A stretch of DNA of 64,000 nucleotides from Trueperaceae bacterium (GCA_002707365.1 PAMQ01000017.1:62001-126000), one strand, 5' to 3'; numbered from the stretch's first letter, positions 37,505 to 47,705 are shown. Numbers and translations are program-made. The notes: generated from the letters alone by a model not told the origin.

Positions 37505-38647
37505 ATGATAATTTTTTCTGGGTTGACTCAAAAAAATGATTCCCGAATAGCGCTTACCCTCCAATCGGTGGGAAAGCTAGTTACGCTGGGAGCCACCGTA
37601 GAGATAGAAGCTGGATACGGTGCTCGGCAAGGGATAACTGACGGCGAGTTTGAAAAGGCTGGGGCTGTCGTGCGTTCGGACGGCGATGTGGCCTTAAGCG
37701 AGGCTGACGTAGTTGTTGGATTGTCTGAGCCTGGTGTCGGAACAGTAGAGAAACTAAAGGAGGGGGCCATATGGGTTGGCTTTTTAGATCCTTTCCGGCA
37801 GCTTGAACTTGTACGTGCATTAGCAGCAGGGTCAATTAGTAGTCTGTGTATGGAATTGATTCCACGAACTACTTACGCGCAAAAGATGGATGCGTTGTCG
37901 TCACAAGCAAGCCTGGCGGGGTATAGCGCTGTTATTGCGGCAGCCGACAGGATAAGAAAATCTTTGCCGATGATGACTACTCCGGCAGGTACGATTCCGC
38001 CTGCGCGAGTTTTCATAATTGGAGTCGGTGTAGCTGGATTACAAGCAATCGCTACAGCTAAACGACTTGGTGCGAGAGTAGAAGCCTTTGACACTCGGCC
38101 TGTTGTAGAGGAGCAAGTTCAGTCTCTTGGAGCTAGATTCGTCAAGATCGACGTTGGTGAGACGGGTCAAGGTGCTCAGGGCTATGCTAAAGAGCTTACC
38201 GAAGAACAACTGGAATCGCAGAGAAAGCAAATGGCCCGGCATTGTGCTGACGCTGACATTGTGATTACAACTGCCCAGTTATTTGGCCGTCCCGCACCTC
38301 GCATTGTGACTCAGGAGATGCTCGATGGGATGAGGCCTGGGAGTGTTGTGGTGGACCTTGCAGCGTCGACCGGAGGAAATGTAGAGGGTAGCGTACCCGA
38401 TGAAGAAGTGGTTCTGGAAAATGGTCCGACGATCCTTGGATTTTCTAATCTTGAAGATCAGGTTGCAGTTGATGCTAGTCAAATGTATGCAAACAATGTC
38501 TTTAACTTAATTGAACATGCTTGGGATAAGGAGAACAAAAAAATGACTCTAAATCTCGAAGATGAAGTAGTCGGTGCTTGTATGCTCACCCACGAAAAAC
38601 AAGTTATACATGACGGTGTACGCGAACGCTTGGAGGAAGACGCATGA
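37505..38647 (+). CDS. pntA1: NAD(P) transhydrogenase subunit alpha part 1
   Basis: NAD(H)-binding domain I of proton-translocating transhydrogenase, which uses the proton gradient to make NADPH from NADH. From ATG 37505 it is 380 aa, close to the 384 aa of Rhodospirillum PntAA, and begins MIIFSGLTQ.NDSRIALT. FIIGVGVAGLQAIATAKRLGA is the Rossmann motif and MRPGSVVVDLAASTGGN is conserved. CATAAT lies 9 bp upstream with a poor -35 box. The frame could be read from 37454 but that part overlaps divergent pfkA. It overlaps the next gene by 4 bp (ATGA). Confidence 0.94.
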   Translation: MIIFSGLTQKNDSRIALTLQSVGKLVTLGATVEIEAGYGARQGITDGEFEKAGAVVRSDGDVALSEADVVVGLSEPGVGTVEKLKEGAIWVGFLDPFRQLELVRALAAGSISSLCMELIPRTTYAQKMDALSSQASLAGYSAVIAAADRIRKSLPMMTTPAGTIPPARVFIIGVGVAGLQAIATAKRLGARVEAFDTRPVVEEQVQSLGARFVKIDVGETGQGAQGYAKELTEEQLESQRKQMARHCADADIVITTAQLFGRPAPRIVTQEMLDGMRPGSVVVDLAASTGGNVEGSVPDEEVVLENGPTILGFSNLEDQVAVDASQMYANNVFNLIEHAWDKENKKMTLNLEDEVVGACMLTHEKQVIHDGVRERLEEDA

Positions 38648-38922
38648 CCATTCTGCTTTTATTTATATTTGTTTTAGCCATCTTTCTTGGCCTTGAGCTA
38701 ATCACTAAGGTTCCGTCTCAGCTTCATACCCCGCTAATGTCTGGGTCTAATGCTATAAGCGGCATCACTCTTGTTGGAGCAATACTTGCCTCAGGTTTGG
38801 GTGGGTCTTTCGGCACGGTCCTTGGCACTTTGGCTATTGTGTTCGCGACGGTTAACGTCATTGGTGGTTATTTGGTTACTGATCGGATGCTAAGCATGTT
38901 CCGAACCGGTCAGAAGGGGTAG
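38644..38922 (+). CDS. pntA2: NAD(P) transhydrogenase subunit alpha part 2
   Basis: Short membrane part of the alpha subunit (92 aa), containing three hydrophobic segments of domain II; the family core is GAILASGLGGSFGTVLGTLAIVFATVNVIGGYLVTDRML. It starts with ATG overlapping the pntA1 stop by 4 bp and ends 2 bp before pntB, so all three polypeptides come from one transcript. The split alpha organisation is that of Rhodospirillum and Thermus/Deinococcus, not of E. coli. Confidence 0.92.
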   Translation: MTILLLFIFVLAIFLGLELITKVPSQLHTPLMSGSNAISGITLVGAILASGLGGSFGTVLGTLAIVFATVNVIGGYLVTDRMLSMFRTGQKG

Positions 38923-38924
38923 CA

Positions 38925-40301
38925 GTGGACTTTCTAGTCAATCTAGCCTACATTGTCGCTTCAGTACTTTTCATCTTTGGCCTTAAGATGCTAGGCCGAG
39001 CCGAAACAGCACGCAGAGGAAATATGATCTCGGCGATCGGTATGTTCCTAGCAGTTGTAGTTACTCTCTTGGTGGGAGGTCTAGACTTTACGTGGATAAT
39101 TGTTGGGATCGTCGTTGGTGGGGCGATTGGGGTTTTTGCTGCCCGCACAGTACAGATGACGTCAATGCCAGAAATGGTGGCCCTGTTCAACGGTTCAGGA
39201 GGGTTGGCTAGTCTCTTAGTTGGTTGGGCTGAGTATTTGCGCAATCCAGAAGTTGCTACCTTCACCGTTACTGCTGTAGTCCTCACTGTCCTCATCGGTG
39301 GCGTTGCGTTTACGGGAAGCTTGGTAGCCTTAGGTAAGTTAGCTGGATGGATAACTGGGCGGCCTATTCTCTATCGCGGTCAGCAGATTGTCAATGCCCT
39401 AATTTTAGTTGGAGTTGGGGTAGTTGCTGTTCTATTCATATTGGAGCCCGGAGTAAACGGGACTCTATTCCTCGTAATCATTGGAGCCGCTCTTCTCTTG
39501 GGCGTTTTAGCCGTGATACCGATTGGTGGAGCGGATATGCCAATCGTTATCTCTTTGTTGAATAGCTATTCTGGGTTAGCTGCAAGTGCTGCTGGATTCA
39601 TTCTTGGGAATAACGTATTGATTGTTGCGGGTTCTCTTGTAGGTGCCAGCGGCTTAATACTCACCCGAATTATGTGCAAGAGTATGAACCGATCTTTGGC
39701 AAATGTACTCTTCAGTGGTTTTGGGGCTGTGATTGAAAGCACTTCTAAACAGGTAGAAGGTGAAGTGAAGCCTTTGACCAATCAGGACGCCTATTTTATC
39801 CTTGAGGCGGCAAGTAGTGTTGTTTTCGTACCAGGTTACGGCATGGCAGTAGCTCAAGCTCAACATGCTGTTCGAGAGTTGGCTGATCTTTTGCAGAGTA
39901 ATGGGGCAGATGTGCGTTATGCAATCCACCCGGTGGCAGGTAGGATGCCAGGGCATATGAATGTGCTTCTCGCAGAAGCAAATGTACCCTATGAACAGCT
40001 TGTAGAGCCTGAAGATGTCAACCCCACTATGGATACGATAGATGTTGCGGTAGTGATTGGGGCTAATGACGTGGTTAACCCTTCTGCACGAGAGGATAAG
40101 GCGAGTCCTTTGTTCGGCATGCCTATTATTAACGTAGATAGTGCCAGAACCGTTTTTGTTTTGAAGCGATCTATGAGTCCAGGGTTTTCTGGCGTACAAA
40201 ATCCTCTTTTCTTTAAAGACAATACGAGAATGCTTTTCGGAGATGCTAAGTCGACCATTGCTGAACTTGTCTCTGAATTTAAAGACTCACTTTCAGCTTA
40301 G
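38925..40301 (+). CDS. pntB: NAD(P) transhydrogenase subunit beta
   Basis: Membrane helices and NADP(H)-binding domain III of the transhydrogenase (458 aa). Membrane segments occupy the first half; domain III has PGYGMAVAQAQHAV, IHPVAGRMPGHMNVLLAEA, VIGANDVVNP and MPIINVDSARTVFVLKR. The start is GTG at 38925 after AAGGGG. A GC-rich hairpin follows the gene at 40411-40440. The transhydrogenase would complement zwf and gnd as NADPH sources. Confidence 0.95.
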   Translation: MDFLVNLAYIVASVLFIFGLKMLGRAETARRGNMISAIGMFLAVVVTLLVGGLDFTWIIVGIVVGGAIGVFAARTVQMTSMPEMVALFNGSGGLASLLVGWAEYLRNPEVATFTVTAVVLTVLIGGVAFTGSLVALGKLAGWITGRPILYRGQQIVNALILVGVGVVAVLFILEPGVNGTLFLVIIGAALLLGVLAVIPIGGADMPIVISLLNSYSGLAASAAGFILGNNVLIVAGSLVGASGLILTRIMCKSMNRSLANVLFSGFGAVIESTSKQVEGEVKPLTNQDAYFILEAASSVVFVPGYGMAVAQAQHAVRELADLLQSNGADVRYAIHPVAGRMPGHMNVLLAEANVPYEQLVEPEDVNPTMDTIDVAVVIGANDVVNPSAREDKASPLFGMPIINVDSARTVFVLKRSMSPGFSGVQNPLFFKDNTRMLFGDAKSTIAELVSEFKDSLSA

Positions 40302-40410
40302 AGGGAGACAGGTAAAGAGCCCGCTAATACGGGTACTGTTTAGCAGGTAAATCGTTTTGCCTGAGGGCGTAAATACACAACTCTTAAGTAGGATTTGAAG
40401 ATTTGGATTA

Positions 40411-40440
40411 GCTGGGGCGCTGAGCGAATAGCGCCCCAGC
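40411..40440 (+). terminator. GC-rich hairpin downstream of pntB
   Basis: GCTGGGGCGCT and AGCGCCCCAGC pair over 11 bp around an 8-nt loop, 110 bp after the pntB stop. No T run follows on either strand, so it may terminate in a factor-dependent way or protect the mRNA end. Confidence 0.5.
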
Positions 40441-40546
40441 AGTAGCTAAGGGGGGAGGTAGAGCTCGTCTGACTGACACTTAGTTAGTTTGGGACCAAGC
40501 CTAATGACCGTATAGAAATGCTTTATCGTCGCCACACGCATTAAAC

Positions 40547-40575
40547 TTGACAAGACTAGACTCAGGTAACATAAT
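40547..40575 (+). promoter_or_regulatory. Near-consensus clpB promoter, leaderless
   Basis: TTGACA (40547-40552), 17-bp spacer, CATAAT (40570-40575), with the clpB ATG at 40582, 6 bp later. Transcription would start at or next to the start codon and no Shine-Dalgarno sequence exists. No CIRCE operator (TTAGCACTC inverted repeat) is seen nearby. Confidence 0.75.
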
Positions 40576-40581
40576 AGTGGT

Positions 40582-43155
40582 ATGAACAATGATCGGTTGA
40601 CAGAAGCAGCTCTCAAGGCTTTGCTGGATGCTCAGAACATGGCCCGGACACGTGGCCACCAGGTTATTACGGCTTCTCATTTGGCAGCGGCGCTACTTTC
40701 TGATTCAAAGGGGTTAGCGGCGAAGGTCTTTGTGCATGCTGGCGGTGACCTGGATAACAGTCGCCAAGCACTTAGTACCTTTATCAATGAATTGCCAAGA
40801 GTATCTAACTGTGACCAGCAATATATGGCACCCGAGATGGCATCTGTGTTTCAAGAGGCTGAGGGGCTAGCTATCTCTTGGGGAGACAGGCACATTGAGG
40901 TTGACAATCTGTTGGTTTCAGTGTGGAAGTCAATCACTGCAATCATTCCAGTACCAGTTGGGAGCGATCTCTTAGAAACAGCGTTACTACTACGCGATGG
41001 AAAAAAGATAGACAGCCGATCTGGTGCTCCGGAGGTAGAGGCACTTTCCATCTATGGAGTGGATTTAACCCAACGAGCACGTGACGGCGAGCTAGATCCT
41101 GTTATTGGGCGTGACGAGGAGATACGGCGTGCTGTTCAGATTCTTTTACGTCGGACAAAAAATAATCCAGTCCTTATTGGGGAACCAGGCGTGGGGAAGA
41201 CAGCTATAGCAGAAGGTCTTGCGCAACGAATTATTAATAAAGATGTCCCCGACGGGTTACAAGAAAAGCGGATTATCCAATTGGATATGGGTAGCCTCCT
41301 TGCCGGGGCTAAGTATCGTGGTGAGTTTGAGGAGAGGTTAAAGTCGGTTATTCAAGAAACTGTAGACTCGAATGGCGAAATAGTTCTTTTCATAGATGAG
41401 TTACACACAATAGTTGATGCTGGCAAATCTGAAGGATCTGTCGATGCTGGTAATATGTTTAAGCCACCACTTGCCCGCGGTCTTCTGCGTTTGCTTGGTG
41501 CAACGACTCTCAATGAGTACCGTAAGATCGAAAAAGATGCTGCTCTTGAACGTCGCTTCCAGCCAATTATTGTCGACGAACCTTCTGTGAGTGAGGCAAT
41601 TAGTATCTTGCGTGGAGTTAAGGGGAAATACGAGGTTCATCATGGAGTACGAATCAGCGAGTCTGCGATCATTGCAGCGGCAAAAATGTCGCACCGGTAT
41701 TTAGCTGATAGGCAACTGCCGGATAAGGCAATCGACATTATCGATGAGGCAGCTAGCCGAATCAGAGTACAGATGGATAGCCTCCCTGAAGAGTTAGATC
41801 GCTTGGGACGCCAGAAATTACAACTTCAGGTCGAACATAAAGCGCTCAACCAGGAGAATGACGCTAACAGTAAAAATCGGGTCAATCTGATTGAAGGCGA
41901 ATTAAAGGCATTGGAGGTAATTATTGATAAAGGTCAGTCTGATTGGGAATCAGAACGAGCGGTTTTAGAGCAAATAAGAATCACCCAAGAAAATCTAGAT
42001 AGCGTGTGTACTCAGATTGAAGCCGCTGAAAGAGATTACGACCTAAATAGAGCTGCTGAACTTCGATACGGTCACCTTCCTAAATTGCAAGACTCTCTTA
42101 GCGAATTGTCTTCTAAGCTTGAAGGAGCAAAATATCTTAGTCTTGAAGTTCGTGAAAATGCAGTTGCCGAGATCGTGGCGCGCTCTACCGGCATTCCTGT
42201 TTCAAGACTTGTTGAGGCTGAACGTTCGAAGCTCCTTCGTCTCGAAGAAGAGCTACATCACCAGGTGATTGGTCAGGATAGGGCTGTTTCGGCAGTAGCA
42301 GACGCTATTAGGCGTTCGCGGGCAGGGCTATCTGATGAAACTCAACCCATCGGGTCTTTTATTTTTTTGGGTCCCACTGGCGTAGGAAAAACTGAAACGG
42401 CTAAGGCTCTTGCCCGAAATTTGTTCGATTCTGAGGACAACATTGTTCGAATCGATATGTCAGAGTATATGGAGAAGCACGCTGTTTCCCGGCTAATAGG
42501 AGCTCCTCCAGGTTACGTTGGTTATGAGCAAGGTGGCCAACTTACGGAGGCTATTCGCCGGAAGCCGTATAGCGTAATTTTGTTTGACGAGATCGAAAAA
42601 GCACACCCTGACGTGTTTAATGCGCTTTTACAGCTTCTTGACGAAGGTTGGCTAACCGATAGCCAAGGTCGTACGGTAGATTTCCGTAACACTGTGGTGA
42701 TAATGACGAGCAATATTGGGAGTCCGGAGATTCTCGCAGCCAATCATAGTGGGGCTGATCATAAGGACATACGTAAGACTGCCGTGGGGCTTTTGCAAAA
42801 GCGTTTTCTTCCGGAATTTCTTAATCGAGTAGACGACATAATTGTCTACCACGCTCTAAATCAAGAACAGGTCTCAGCTATCGCAGAGATCCAACTGGCA
42901 AAGATTAGGTCTAGATTAGCTAAGAAACGTATCGATTTACACCTTTCTCCTTTTGCCTTAGAATATCTTTCCAAGTTGGGATTTGATCCTGTATTTGGAG
43001 CCAGGCCTCTCCAAAGAACAATTAGAGAAACTGTTGCAACTCCTCTTTCGAAAATGCTGATTAGTGGAGAGTTGCAGGAGGGGCAGCATGTCAATTTAGA
43101 AGCTACTTCTGAGGGATTGCAGTTTAATGTCCGAGGCCTAATGGCAGTTAATTGA
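40582..43155 (+). CDS. clpB: ATP-dependent chaperone ClpB
   Basis: Disaggregase that works with DnaK to resolubilise aggregated proteins (857 aa, normal length). It has the N-terminal Clp repeat, first Walker A GEPGVGKT (about 200-207), the long coiled-coil middle domain typical of ClpB (absent in ClpA/ClpC without it), second Walker A GPTGVGKT (about 597-604) and C-terminal sensor GARPLQR. No ribosome site precedes ATG 40582; the promoter positioned 6 bp upstream implies a leaderless mRNA, so heat-shock control would act on transcription from this sigma70-like promoter. Confidence 0.97.
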   Translation: MNNDRLTEAALKALLDAQNMARTRGHQVITASHLAAALLSDSKGLAAKVFVHAGGDLDNSRQALSTFINELPRVSNCDQQYMAPEMASVFQEAEGLAISWGDRHIEVDNLLVSVWKSITAIIPVPVGSDLLETALLLRDGKKIDSRSGAPEVEALSIYGVDLTQRARDGELDPVIGRDEEIRRAVQILLRRTKNNPVLIGEPGVGKTAIAEGLAQRIINKDVPDGLQEKRIIQLDMGSLLAGAKYRGEFEERLKSVIQETVDSNGEIVLFIDELHTIVDAGKSEGSVDAGNMFKPPLARGLLRLLGATTLNEYRKIEKDAALERRFQPIIVDEPSVSEAISILRGVKGKYEVHHGVRISESAIIAAAKMSHRYLADRQLPDKAIDIIDEAASRIRVQMDSLPEELDRLGRQKLQLQVEHKALNQENDANSKNRVNLIEGELKALEVIIDKGQSDWESERAVLEQIRITQENLDSVCTQIEAAERDYDLNRAAELRYGHLPKLQDSLSELSSKLEGAKYLSLEVRENAVAEIVARSTGIPVSRLVEAERSKLLRLEEELHHQVIGQDRAVSAVADAIRRSRAGLSDETQPIGSFIFLGPTGVGKTETAKALARNLFDSEDNIVRIDMSEYMEKHAVSRLIGAPPGYVGYEQGGQLTEAIRRKPYSVILFDEIEKAHPDVFNALLQLLDEGWLTDSQGRTVDFRNTVVIMTSNIGSPEILAANHSGADHKDIRKTAVGLLQKRFLPEFLNRVDDIIVYHALNQEQVSAIAEIQLAKIRSRLAKKRIDLHLSPFALEYLSKLGFDPVFGARPLQRTIRETVATPLSKMLISGELQEGQHVNLEATSEGLQFNVRGLMAVN

Positions 43156-43247
43156 AAATTAGGGCTAACCTAAAGATTCCTGTTTGAGTGTGTAATAGCC
43201 CCCTTATTCGGGTGTAGGACGTTTAACATCTTACCCCCGGGGGGCCC

Positions 43248-44672
43248 GTGGTAGCTTTAAGAATGCTTTTCAGGCGATCGCCTTTGGCTGAATTGGGACC
43301 GACCCATAAGGCCCTTGCGCAGGGTGAATATGAGGCGGCTTTTGCCCTTCTAGAGACTGTTGCGAAACGGCCGCGAAACTTAACGTTCCAGGCAACTTAT
43401 CGGTTGCATCTTGCCGCACTTTATGCCCTTTATGAGGAAGAAGGCATCGAGGGTGGCGCGTTGGAACTTAGGACTGCAGTTGGGATAGATCAGACTATTG
43501 TGCACGAACCTCTTTATCAAGCGCTTTATTGGGAATTTGCTGCTTATCGTGGTGAATCATTAGGAGAAGTTAAGCTAGGCATAAGAGAGATTTCTGTTCT
43601 TGAAGATCCTATAGCTGGGTATCATGCAGCCTGCGCTTTGCTTGCTGTTGATGGTAACAAGAGCGCAGCCGTGATCCTTGATTTGCTCGGTGCTACAACA
43701 CTTCCAAGGCACCTGGACTGGCGGCGTTGGTCCCGACTTGGTCAGGCTCAACAGAAGCTTGGTAAGTTTGAACAGGCTATCCATTGCTTTGAGCAAGCGG
43801 TGGCCCTTACTGAGGGCTACGAAAGAGAATCAGAACGTATTAATCTCGCTAGTTGCCAATTTGAGACAGCCAACCATCAGGGGGCTCTAACTACCCTCAA
43901 AGACGTTAATGACGAGGTGCTTGGGGATAACGAAGAATTTGCTGTAAAACGGTACCTCCTTGGCCGCATTCATCTTGAAAATAATAATCCTAATCAGGCC
44001 CTAGAAGTTCTTTTAGAGGGGTATATGATTAGAGGATTAGCTAGAGAAACGGCATTTAGTATCGCCTACGCCATCGGACAGGTCTTAATGACTCTGGGTA
44101 GATTTAAGGAAGCAGTCAAGGCTTTTGCTGAAGCAGTTGAACTTTCAGAAGGTGACAATAGGACCATAGCCCTCCATGAACAGGCTCACGCTCTCACCGA
44201 ATCTAAATGTTACGCAGAGGCTCAACTTGTTTACGAAGACATTCTTTCTGATCCTAGCTATGCCCGTCGCGTAGAGGTATTTGCTGGCTTAGCCGAGGTT
44301 CTGTTTAGAAGTGGAGATTATGAGGCAGCAGAAACAATATCTAGGCGTGCCCTAGATAACGGTGCTACTGCGGCAGCATGTTTTTGTTTGGGAAACATAT
44401 CATTTGAGTGTTTTCGGTACGAAGACGCCGCGACATGGTATGAAAAAGCTGCAAGTGCTTCTAAAAAAGGCAGCCCCGACTGGGTCGGGGCGCAACAGAT
44501 GCTTGCCGATGTATTTGCTCAAATTGGATCGAAGGCTGCCCCCCGCTTGCTTCAACACGCTGAGGCTGCTATAGAATACACCGATCCCAGTAATGAATGG
44601 CATCTGACATTAAGCCGTTATATTGAATTAGCGCAATCCCAGCTCAGAAGAAACTATCAAAAGGTTAATTGA
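43248..44672 (+). CDS. Tetratricopeptide-repeat protein, unknown function
   Basis: A 474-aa helical protein containing several TPR units, for example WSRLGQAQQKLGKFEQAIHC and later GQVLMTLGRFKEAVKAFAEA and FAGLAEVLFRSGDYEAAETI. TPR arrays are protein-protein interaction scaffolds; no catalytic domain or signal peptide is evident, so it is probably cytoplasmic. The start GTG 43248 lies behind GGGGGG; an ATG at 43263 is an alternative. It is downstream of clpB (92 bp) and could be stress-linked, but nothing shows this directly. Confidence 0.75.
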   Translation: MVALRMLFRRSPLAELGPTHKALAQGEYEAAFALLETVAKRPRNLTFQATYRLHLAALYALYEEEGIEGGALELRTAVGIDQTIVHEPLYQALYWEFAAYRGESLGEVKLGIREISVLEDPIAGYHAACALLAVDGNKSAAVILDLLGATTLPRHLDWRRWSRLGQAQQKLGKFEQAIHCFEQAVALTEGYERESERINLASCQFETANHQGALTTLKDVNDEVLGDNEEFAVKRYLLGRIHLENNNPNQALEVLLEGYMIRGLARETAFSIAYAIGQVLMTLGRFKEAVKAFAEAVELSEGDNRTIALHEQAHALTESKCYAEAQLVYEDILSDPSYARRVEVFAGLAEVLFRSGDYEAAETISRRALDNGATAAACFCLGNISFECFRYEDAATWYEKAASASKKGSPDWVGAQQMLADVFAQIGSKAAPRLLQHAEAAIEYTDPSNEWHLTLSRYIELAQSQLRRNYQKVN

Positions 44673-45062
44673 GAACCAAACCACATATTTAGTACCAAGG
44701 TGGTTTACTTAGGGACGGTTTAAGTGGCCATAAACATAGCTTTTTATATCTTTTAAAGTTTTTACAGAAGTTAAATGGGTTGAATGAATCTTATAAAGCA
44801 ACCAGAGGGAACTTAGTTTATACAAGGGCAGACTTATGTTGGTTGTCACCAAACTTTGACTGGCCTCGGCTTTAAGTAATCACCCAGGACACAGCGTGGG
44901 CCCAATAACTACAAGCTCACCAATTTAGATTATCCTGAAAGAAGTAAGGGAACCGTGGTTCAGATATGCGGGCAATCTCGTCTTATTAAAGCCTAAGGCC
45001 CTAGAACTAGTTAGCAGTCTTTTGATAAACATATCCTCAAGTGACTGGAAGCAGGTGATGTC
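44673..45062. other. Gap between the TPR gene and rqcH
   Basis: A 390-bp region. After the TPR stop, AAACCAC (44678-44684) and GTGGTTT (44700-44706) could form a weak hairpin; no strong T tract follows. No tRNA-like fold was found by eye. The last bases carry the AGGTGAT ribosome site of the next gene. Nothing else is supported. Confidence 0.35.
45053..45059 (+). promoter_or_regulatory. Ribosome binding site pointing to a non-ATG start
   Basis: AGGTGAT matches the extended anti-Shine-Dalgarno complement and lies at usual spacing before ATT at 45063. It is too far from the first TTG in frame (45102) to serve it. Confidence 0.5.
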
Positions 45063-46634
45063 ATTATAGAAGGCCTACTGATTGCAGAGAAGCTTGATCG
45101 CTTGAAGGGAATTCTCCCTAGCAAGGAAAGCTCATGGCGCTTCCCTGATCCTCAAACATTTGTGCTGTCTATGGGGGATACTAGTTTGTGGTTATGGATA
45201 AAGCCCCCGCACCCAGAAATGACAGTCAGTTGCGATATGGCGAAACGAGGAAAGTATCAGACTGGTTTTCAGGAGTTATTGCGGGCTAAGGCTAGTGGAA
45301 GTCTAATTTCGGCTGCACAAAAAAAATTAGATCGAGTGGTTGTTCTTTCTTTTTCTGCAGAGACTGGCTTTGTGCCTATTCCCCCAGTACAACTCGTGGT
45401 GGAGTTGACAGGCCGTAATTGTAATCTTGTTCTAATTGATGAGAATAGGACGATCCTTGGAGTTGCTCGGGATGTTGACATAGATAAAAATCGTTTCAGG
45501 CAACTGGGTCGTGGAATTAGGTATGCATTCCCTCCGCCTTACAAAAAACTTAATCCGATTCATTCTTCTTCTCAGGAGTTGACAGAGGCGCTTAGTGGCA
45601 AAAGCCTAAAGCATGTAAAAAGCATAGTTGACGGCATAGGTCCTAATCTAACAGAGGTCCTAGGTAGGGTTGTAGGGATTTCCACCATAGACGAGCTTAA
45701 GGAGGACTCTCTCAAAAAAGTGGTCTCATACCTCAAGATTCTTGCAAAAAACCCAACAGATATTATTAATCAAGTAATTGAAATGCCAAAACTTTCGATA
45801 CGAAGAGAAAGTGAACGGCATCATCGGGCTAGGCAGAAAGTTGAAAAGGAGCAGCTTAAACGTTTAACCGTCATTGAGCGTAGGCTTTCGGATATTGATC
45901 GGGCTCGCAAAGCAGTTAAGGTCGGAGGTCAAATTAAACAGGAAGCAGATCTGCTTATGGCCTATACACAAACGATTCCTGAGGGGGCGAATAGTGTGAC
46001 TTTGATTGATTTTGAGGGAGAGGAGAGAACCTTCTTAATAGATGCTCGGATAAGTCCTGTAGAGAATGCTCAGATTCGTTATGCATCGGTCAAAAGGCGG
46101 CGAGATAGACTCGCACAAGCGCAGAAGCTTGAGCAGGATTTACAAAAAGAACGCGAATCAATCAAGGAGTTCCTTGAAAATCTGGATGTCTTGCCCGTGG
46201 AAGCCCTTGAAGCTGAGTTGGAGGGTTTTCAAAATAGGGTAACCATCTATCGTAAGCAGTCACCAGGCCTTGCATTTGTATCACCCCGTGGTTTAAATAT
46301 TCTAGTCGGACGTAATGCTACCGAGAACGACGCAATTACTTTCAAGCTTGGTAAGAGTCTGGATATATGGCTCCATGTTCAAGGGTATCGAGGCTCACAT
46401 GTTCTGATCCAAGCTAAGAATAAAGAGGTGCCATTTGATACGATCCTTATAGCTGCCTCCTTGGCAGCAGGGTATTCACAAGCCCGTAACTCCGAGAATG
46501 TAGCTGTAGATTACGCTTTGAGGAAAAATGTGTGGCGGGTTAAAGGCATGCCAAAAGGAAGCGTGCACTTTAGTCACCAGAAAACCGTTTATGTTGACCC
46601 AATTCGCAAGTTATCTGACAGAGATAACCTATAG
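45063..46634 (+). CDS. rqcH: NFACT-domain ribosome quality-control protein (RqcH-like)
   Basis: Binds stalled 50S subunits and helps add alanine tails or rescue them (523 codons). The NFACT-N domain holds ELTGRNCNLVLID and the C-terminal NFACT-R part holds IWLHVQGYRGSHVLIQ and QTVYVDP; a coiled coil lies between. The first TTG start (45102) would remove conserved EGLLIAEKLDRLKGIL residues that match the usual NFACT beginning. Upstream to the stop at 45042 there is no ATG, GTG or TTG; ATT at 45063, behind AGGTGAT, is the best start, with ATA 45066 and CTG 45045 as alternatives. Rare AUU starts are known in infC, also a translation gene. Confidence 0.8.
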   Translation: MIEGLLIAEKLDRLKGILPSKESSWRFPDPQTFVLSMGDTSLWLWIKPPHPEMTVSCDMAKRGKYQTGFQELLRAKASGSLISAAQKKLDRVVVLSFSAETGFVPIPPVQLVVELTGRNCNLVLIDENRTILGVARDVDIDKNRFRQLGRGIRYAFPPPYKKLNPIHSSSQELTEALSGKSLKHVKSIVDGIGPNLTEVLGRVVGISTIDELKEDSLKKVVSYLKILAKNPTDIINQVIEMPKLSIRRESERHHRARQKVEKEQLKRLTVIERRLSDIDRARKAVKVGGQIKQEADLLMAYTQTIPEGANSVTLIDFEGEERTFLIDARISPVENAQIRYASVKRRRDRLAQAQKLEQDLQKERESIKEFLENLDVLPVEALEAELEGFQNRVTIYRKQSPGLAFVSPRGLNILVGRNATENDAITFKLGKSLDIWLHVQGYRGSHVLIQAKNKEVPFDTILIAASLAAGYSQARNSENVAVDYALRKNVWRVKGMPKGSVHFSHQKTVYVDPIRKLSDRDNL

Positions 46635-46784
46635 TCAGAAACTATAACCGCATTTAGATCCTGGTTTTAGACGATAAAATCGGTTTCCAGGTTGGGCCGT
46701 GGTTACTTCTTAGTCTTGCTTTTTTGGAGATAAAGCCTCTTGGACGTTGGTTATTCTAACTGTGTTAGCCCTAGGTTTTCTTAT

Positions 46785-47705
46785 CTAAGCTTTTCCAGTA
46801 GAGCCAAATAGTTTAAGTCGACTTTTCACCATACTCTTTACTTCTTCCCGGGCGGGGCCAATAAGGTTGCGTGGGTCATATTCATCAGCCTTATCAGCCA
46901 AAACCTCTCGTAATCGCGCAGTGAAAGCTAGGCGTAAATCGGTATCAGTATTTATTTTAGCGATACCGTGCGTTATTGCCTTGCGAACGTCCTCTTCAAA
47001 GATGCCTGAAGCATTTTTCAGAGAACCACCCGCATTGTTGAGTCTACTGACTATCTCTTTAGGCACCCCACTAGCTCCGTGCATAACCAGTGGGTTGGGT
47101 AACCTTAGGGCAATTTCTTTAATTCGGTCGTGGTCTATAAAAGGTCGGCCAATCCCCTTGTTTGCTCCATGGGAAGTGCCTATTGCAATGGCGAGGTAAT
47201 CAGCTCCACTGCGAGATATAAACCGTTCAGCTTCATCGGGTTTGGTAAGCAGCGCGTCTTCCTGAGATACTACTATATGTTCCTCAACGCCACCGAGACG
47301 ACCAATTTCTGCTTCTACAGTAACTCCAACAGCGTGTGCAGCTGTCACCACAATTTTAGTTTCGGCAATGTTGACTTCTTCATCTTCATGCGATTTATCA
47401 ATCATCACCGATGTGAAACCGTAACGTAGAGCTTTAATGCACGATTCATAGGATGAACCGTGATCTAAATGAATCGCTACTGGAACGGAGGCGTCTTCAC
47501 CCATCGTTTTAACGATGTCCACCAATTGTTTGTCTCCGTATTTAAGCGCGCCTTCTGAAAGAGATAAAATCACAGGGCTTTTGGATTCTTCGGCAGCTTC
47601 AATAATAGCCTGCGTAATCTCCATGTTAGTGGTATTAAACGCACCAACACCGTATTTACCGAGACGGGCAGGCTTCAACAGTTCTAGCCCAGACTTTAAT
47701 GACAT
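46785..47705 (-). CDS. fba: Class II fructose-1,6-bisphosphate aldolase
   Basis: Zinc aldolase of glycolysis and gluconeogenesis (306 aa). Zinc-site segments are HLDHGSS, VEAEIGRLGG, HGASG and INTDTDLR in normal order, and GVGAFNTTNME is the typical N-terminus. The ATG at 47705 has no ribosome site; TATACT ends 6 bp upstream, giving a probable leaderless transcript. Together with PfkA it indicates an Embden-Meyerhof route. It converges with rqcH. Confidence 0.96.
   Translation of the reverse strand: MSLKSGLELLKPARLGKYGVGAFNTTNMEITQAIIEAAEESKSPVILSLSEGALKYGDKQLVDIVKTMGEDASVPVAIHLDHGSSYESCIKALRYGFTSVMIDKSHEDEEVNIAETKIVVTAAHAVGVTVEAEIGRLGGVEEHIVVSQEDALLTKPDEAERFISRSGADYLAIAIGTSHGANKGIGRPFIDHDRIKEIALRLPNPLVMHGASGVPKEIVSRLNNAGGSLKNASGIFEEDVRKAITHGIAKINTDTDLRLAFTARLREVLADKADEYDPRNLIGPAREEVKSMVKSRLKLFGSTGKA

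Noticed and set aside
39654-40199. Long antisense frame (181 codons) inside pntB
   Set aside because: It is entirely opposite a well-conserved gene, has an implausible composition and matches nothing; it is a shadow frame.
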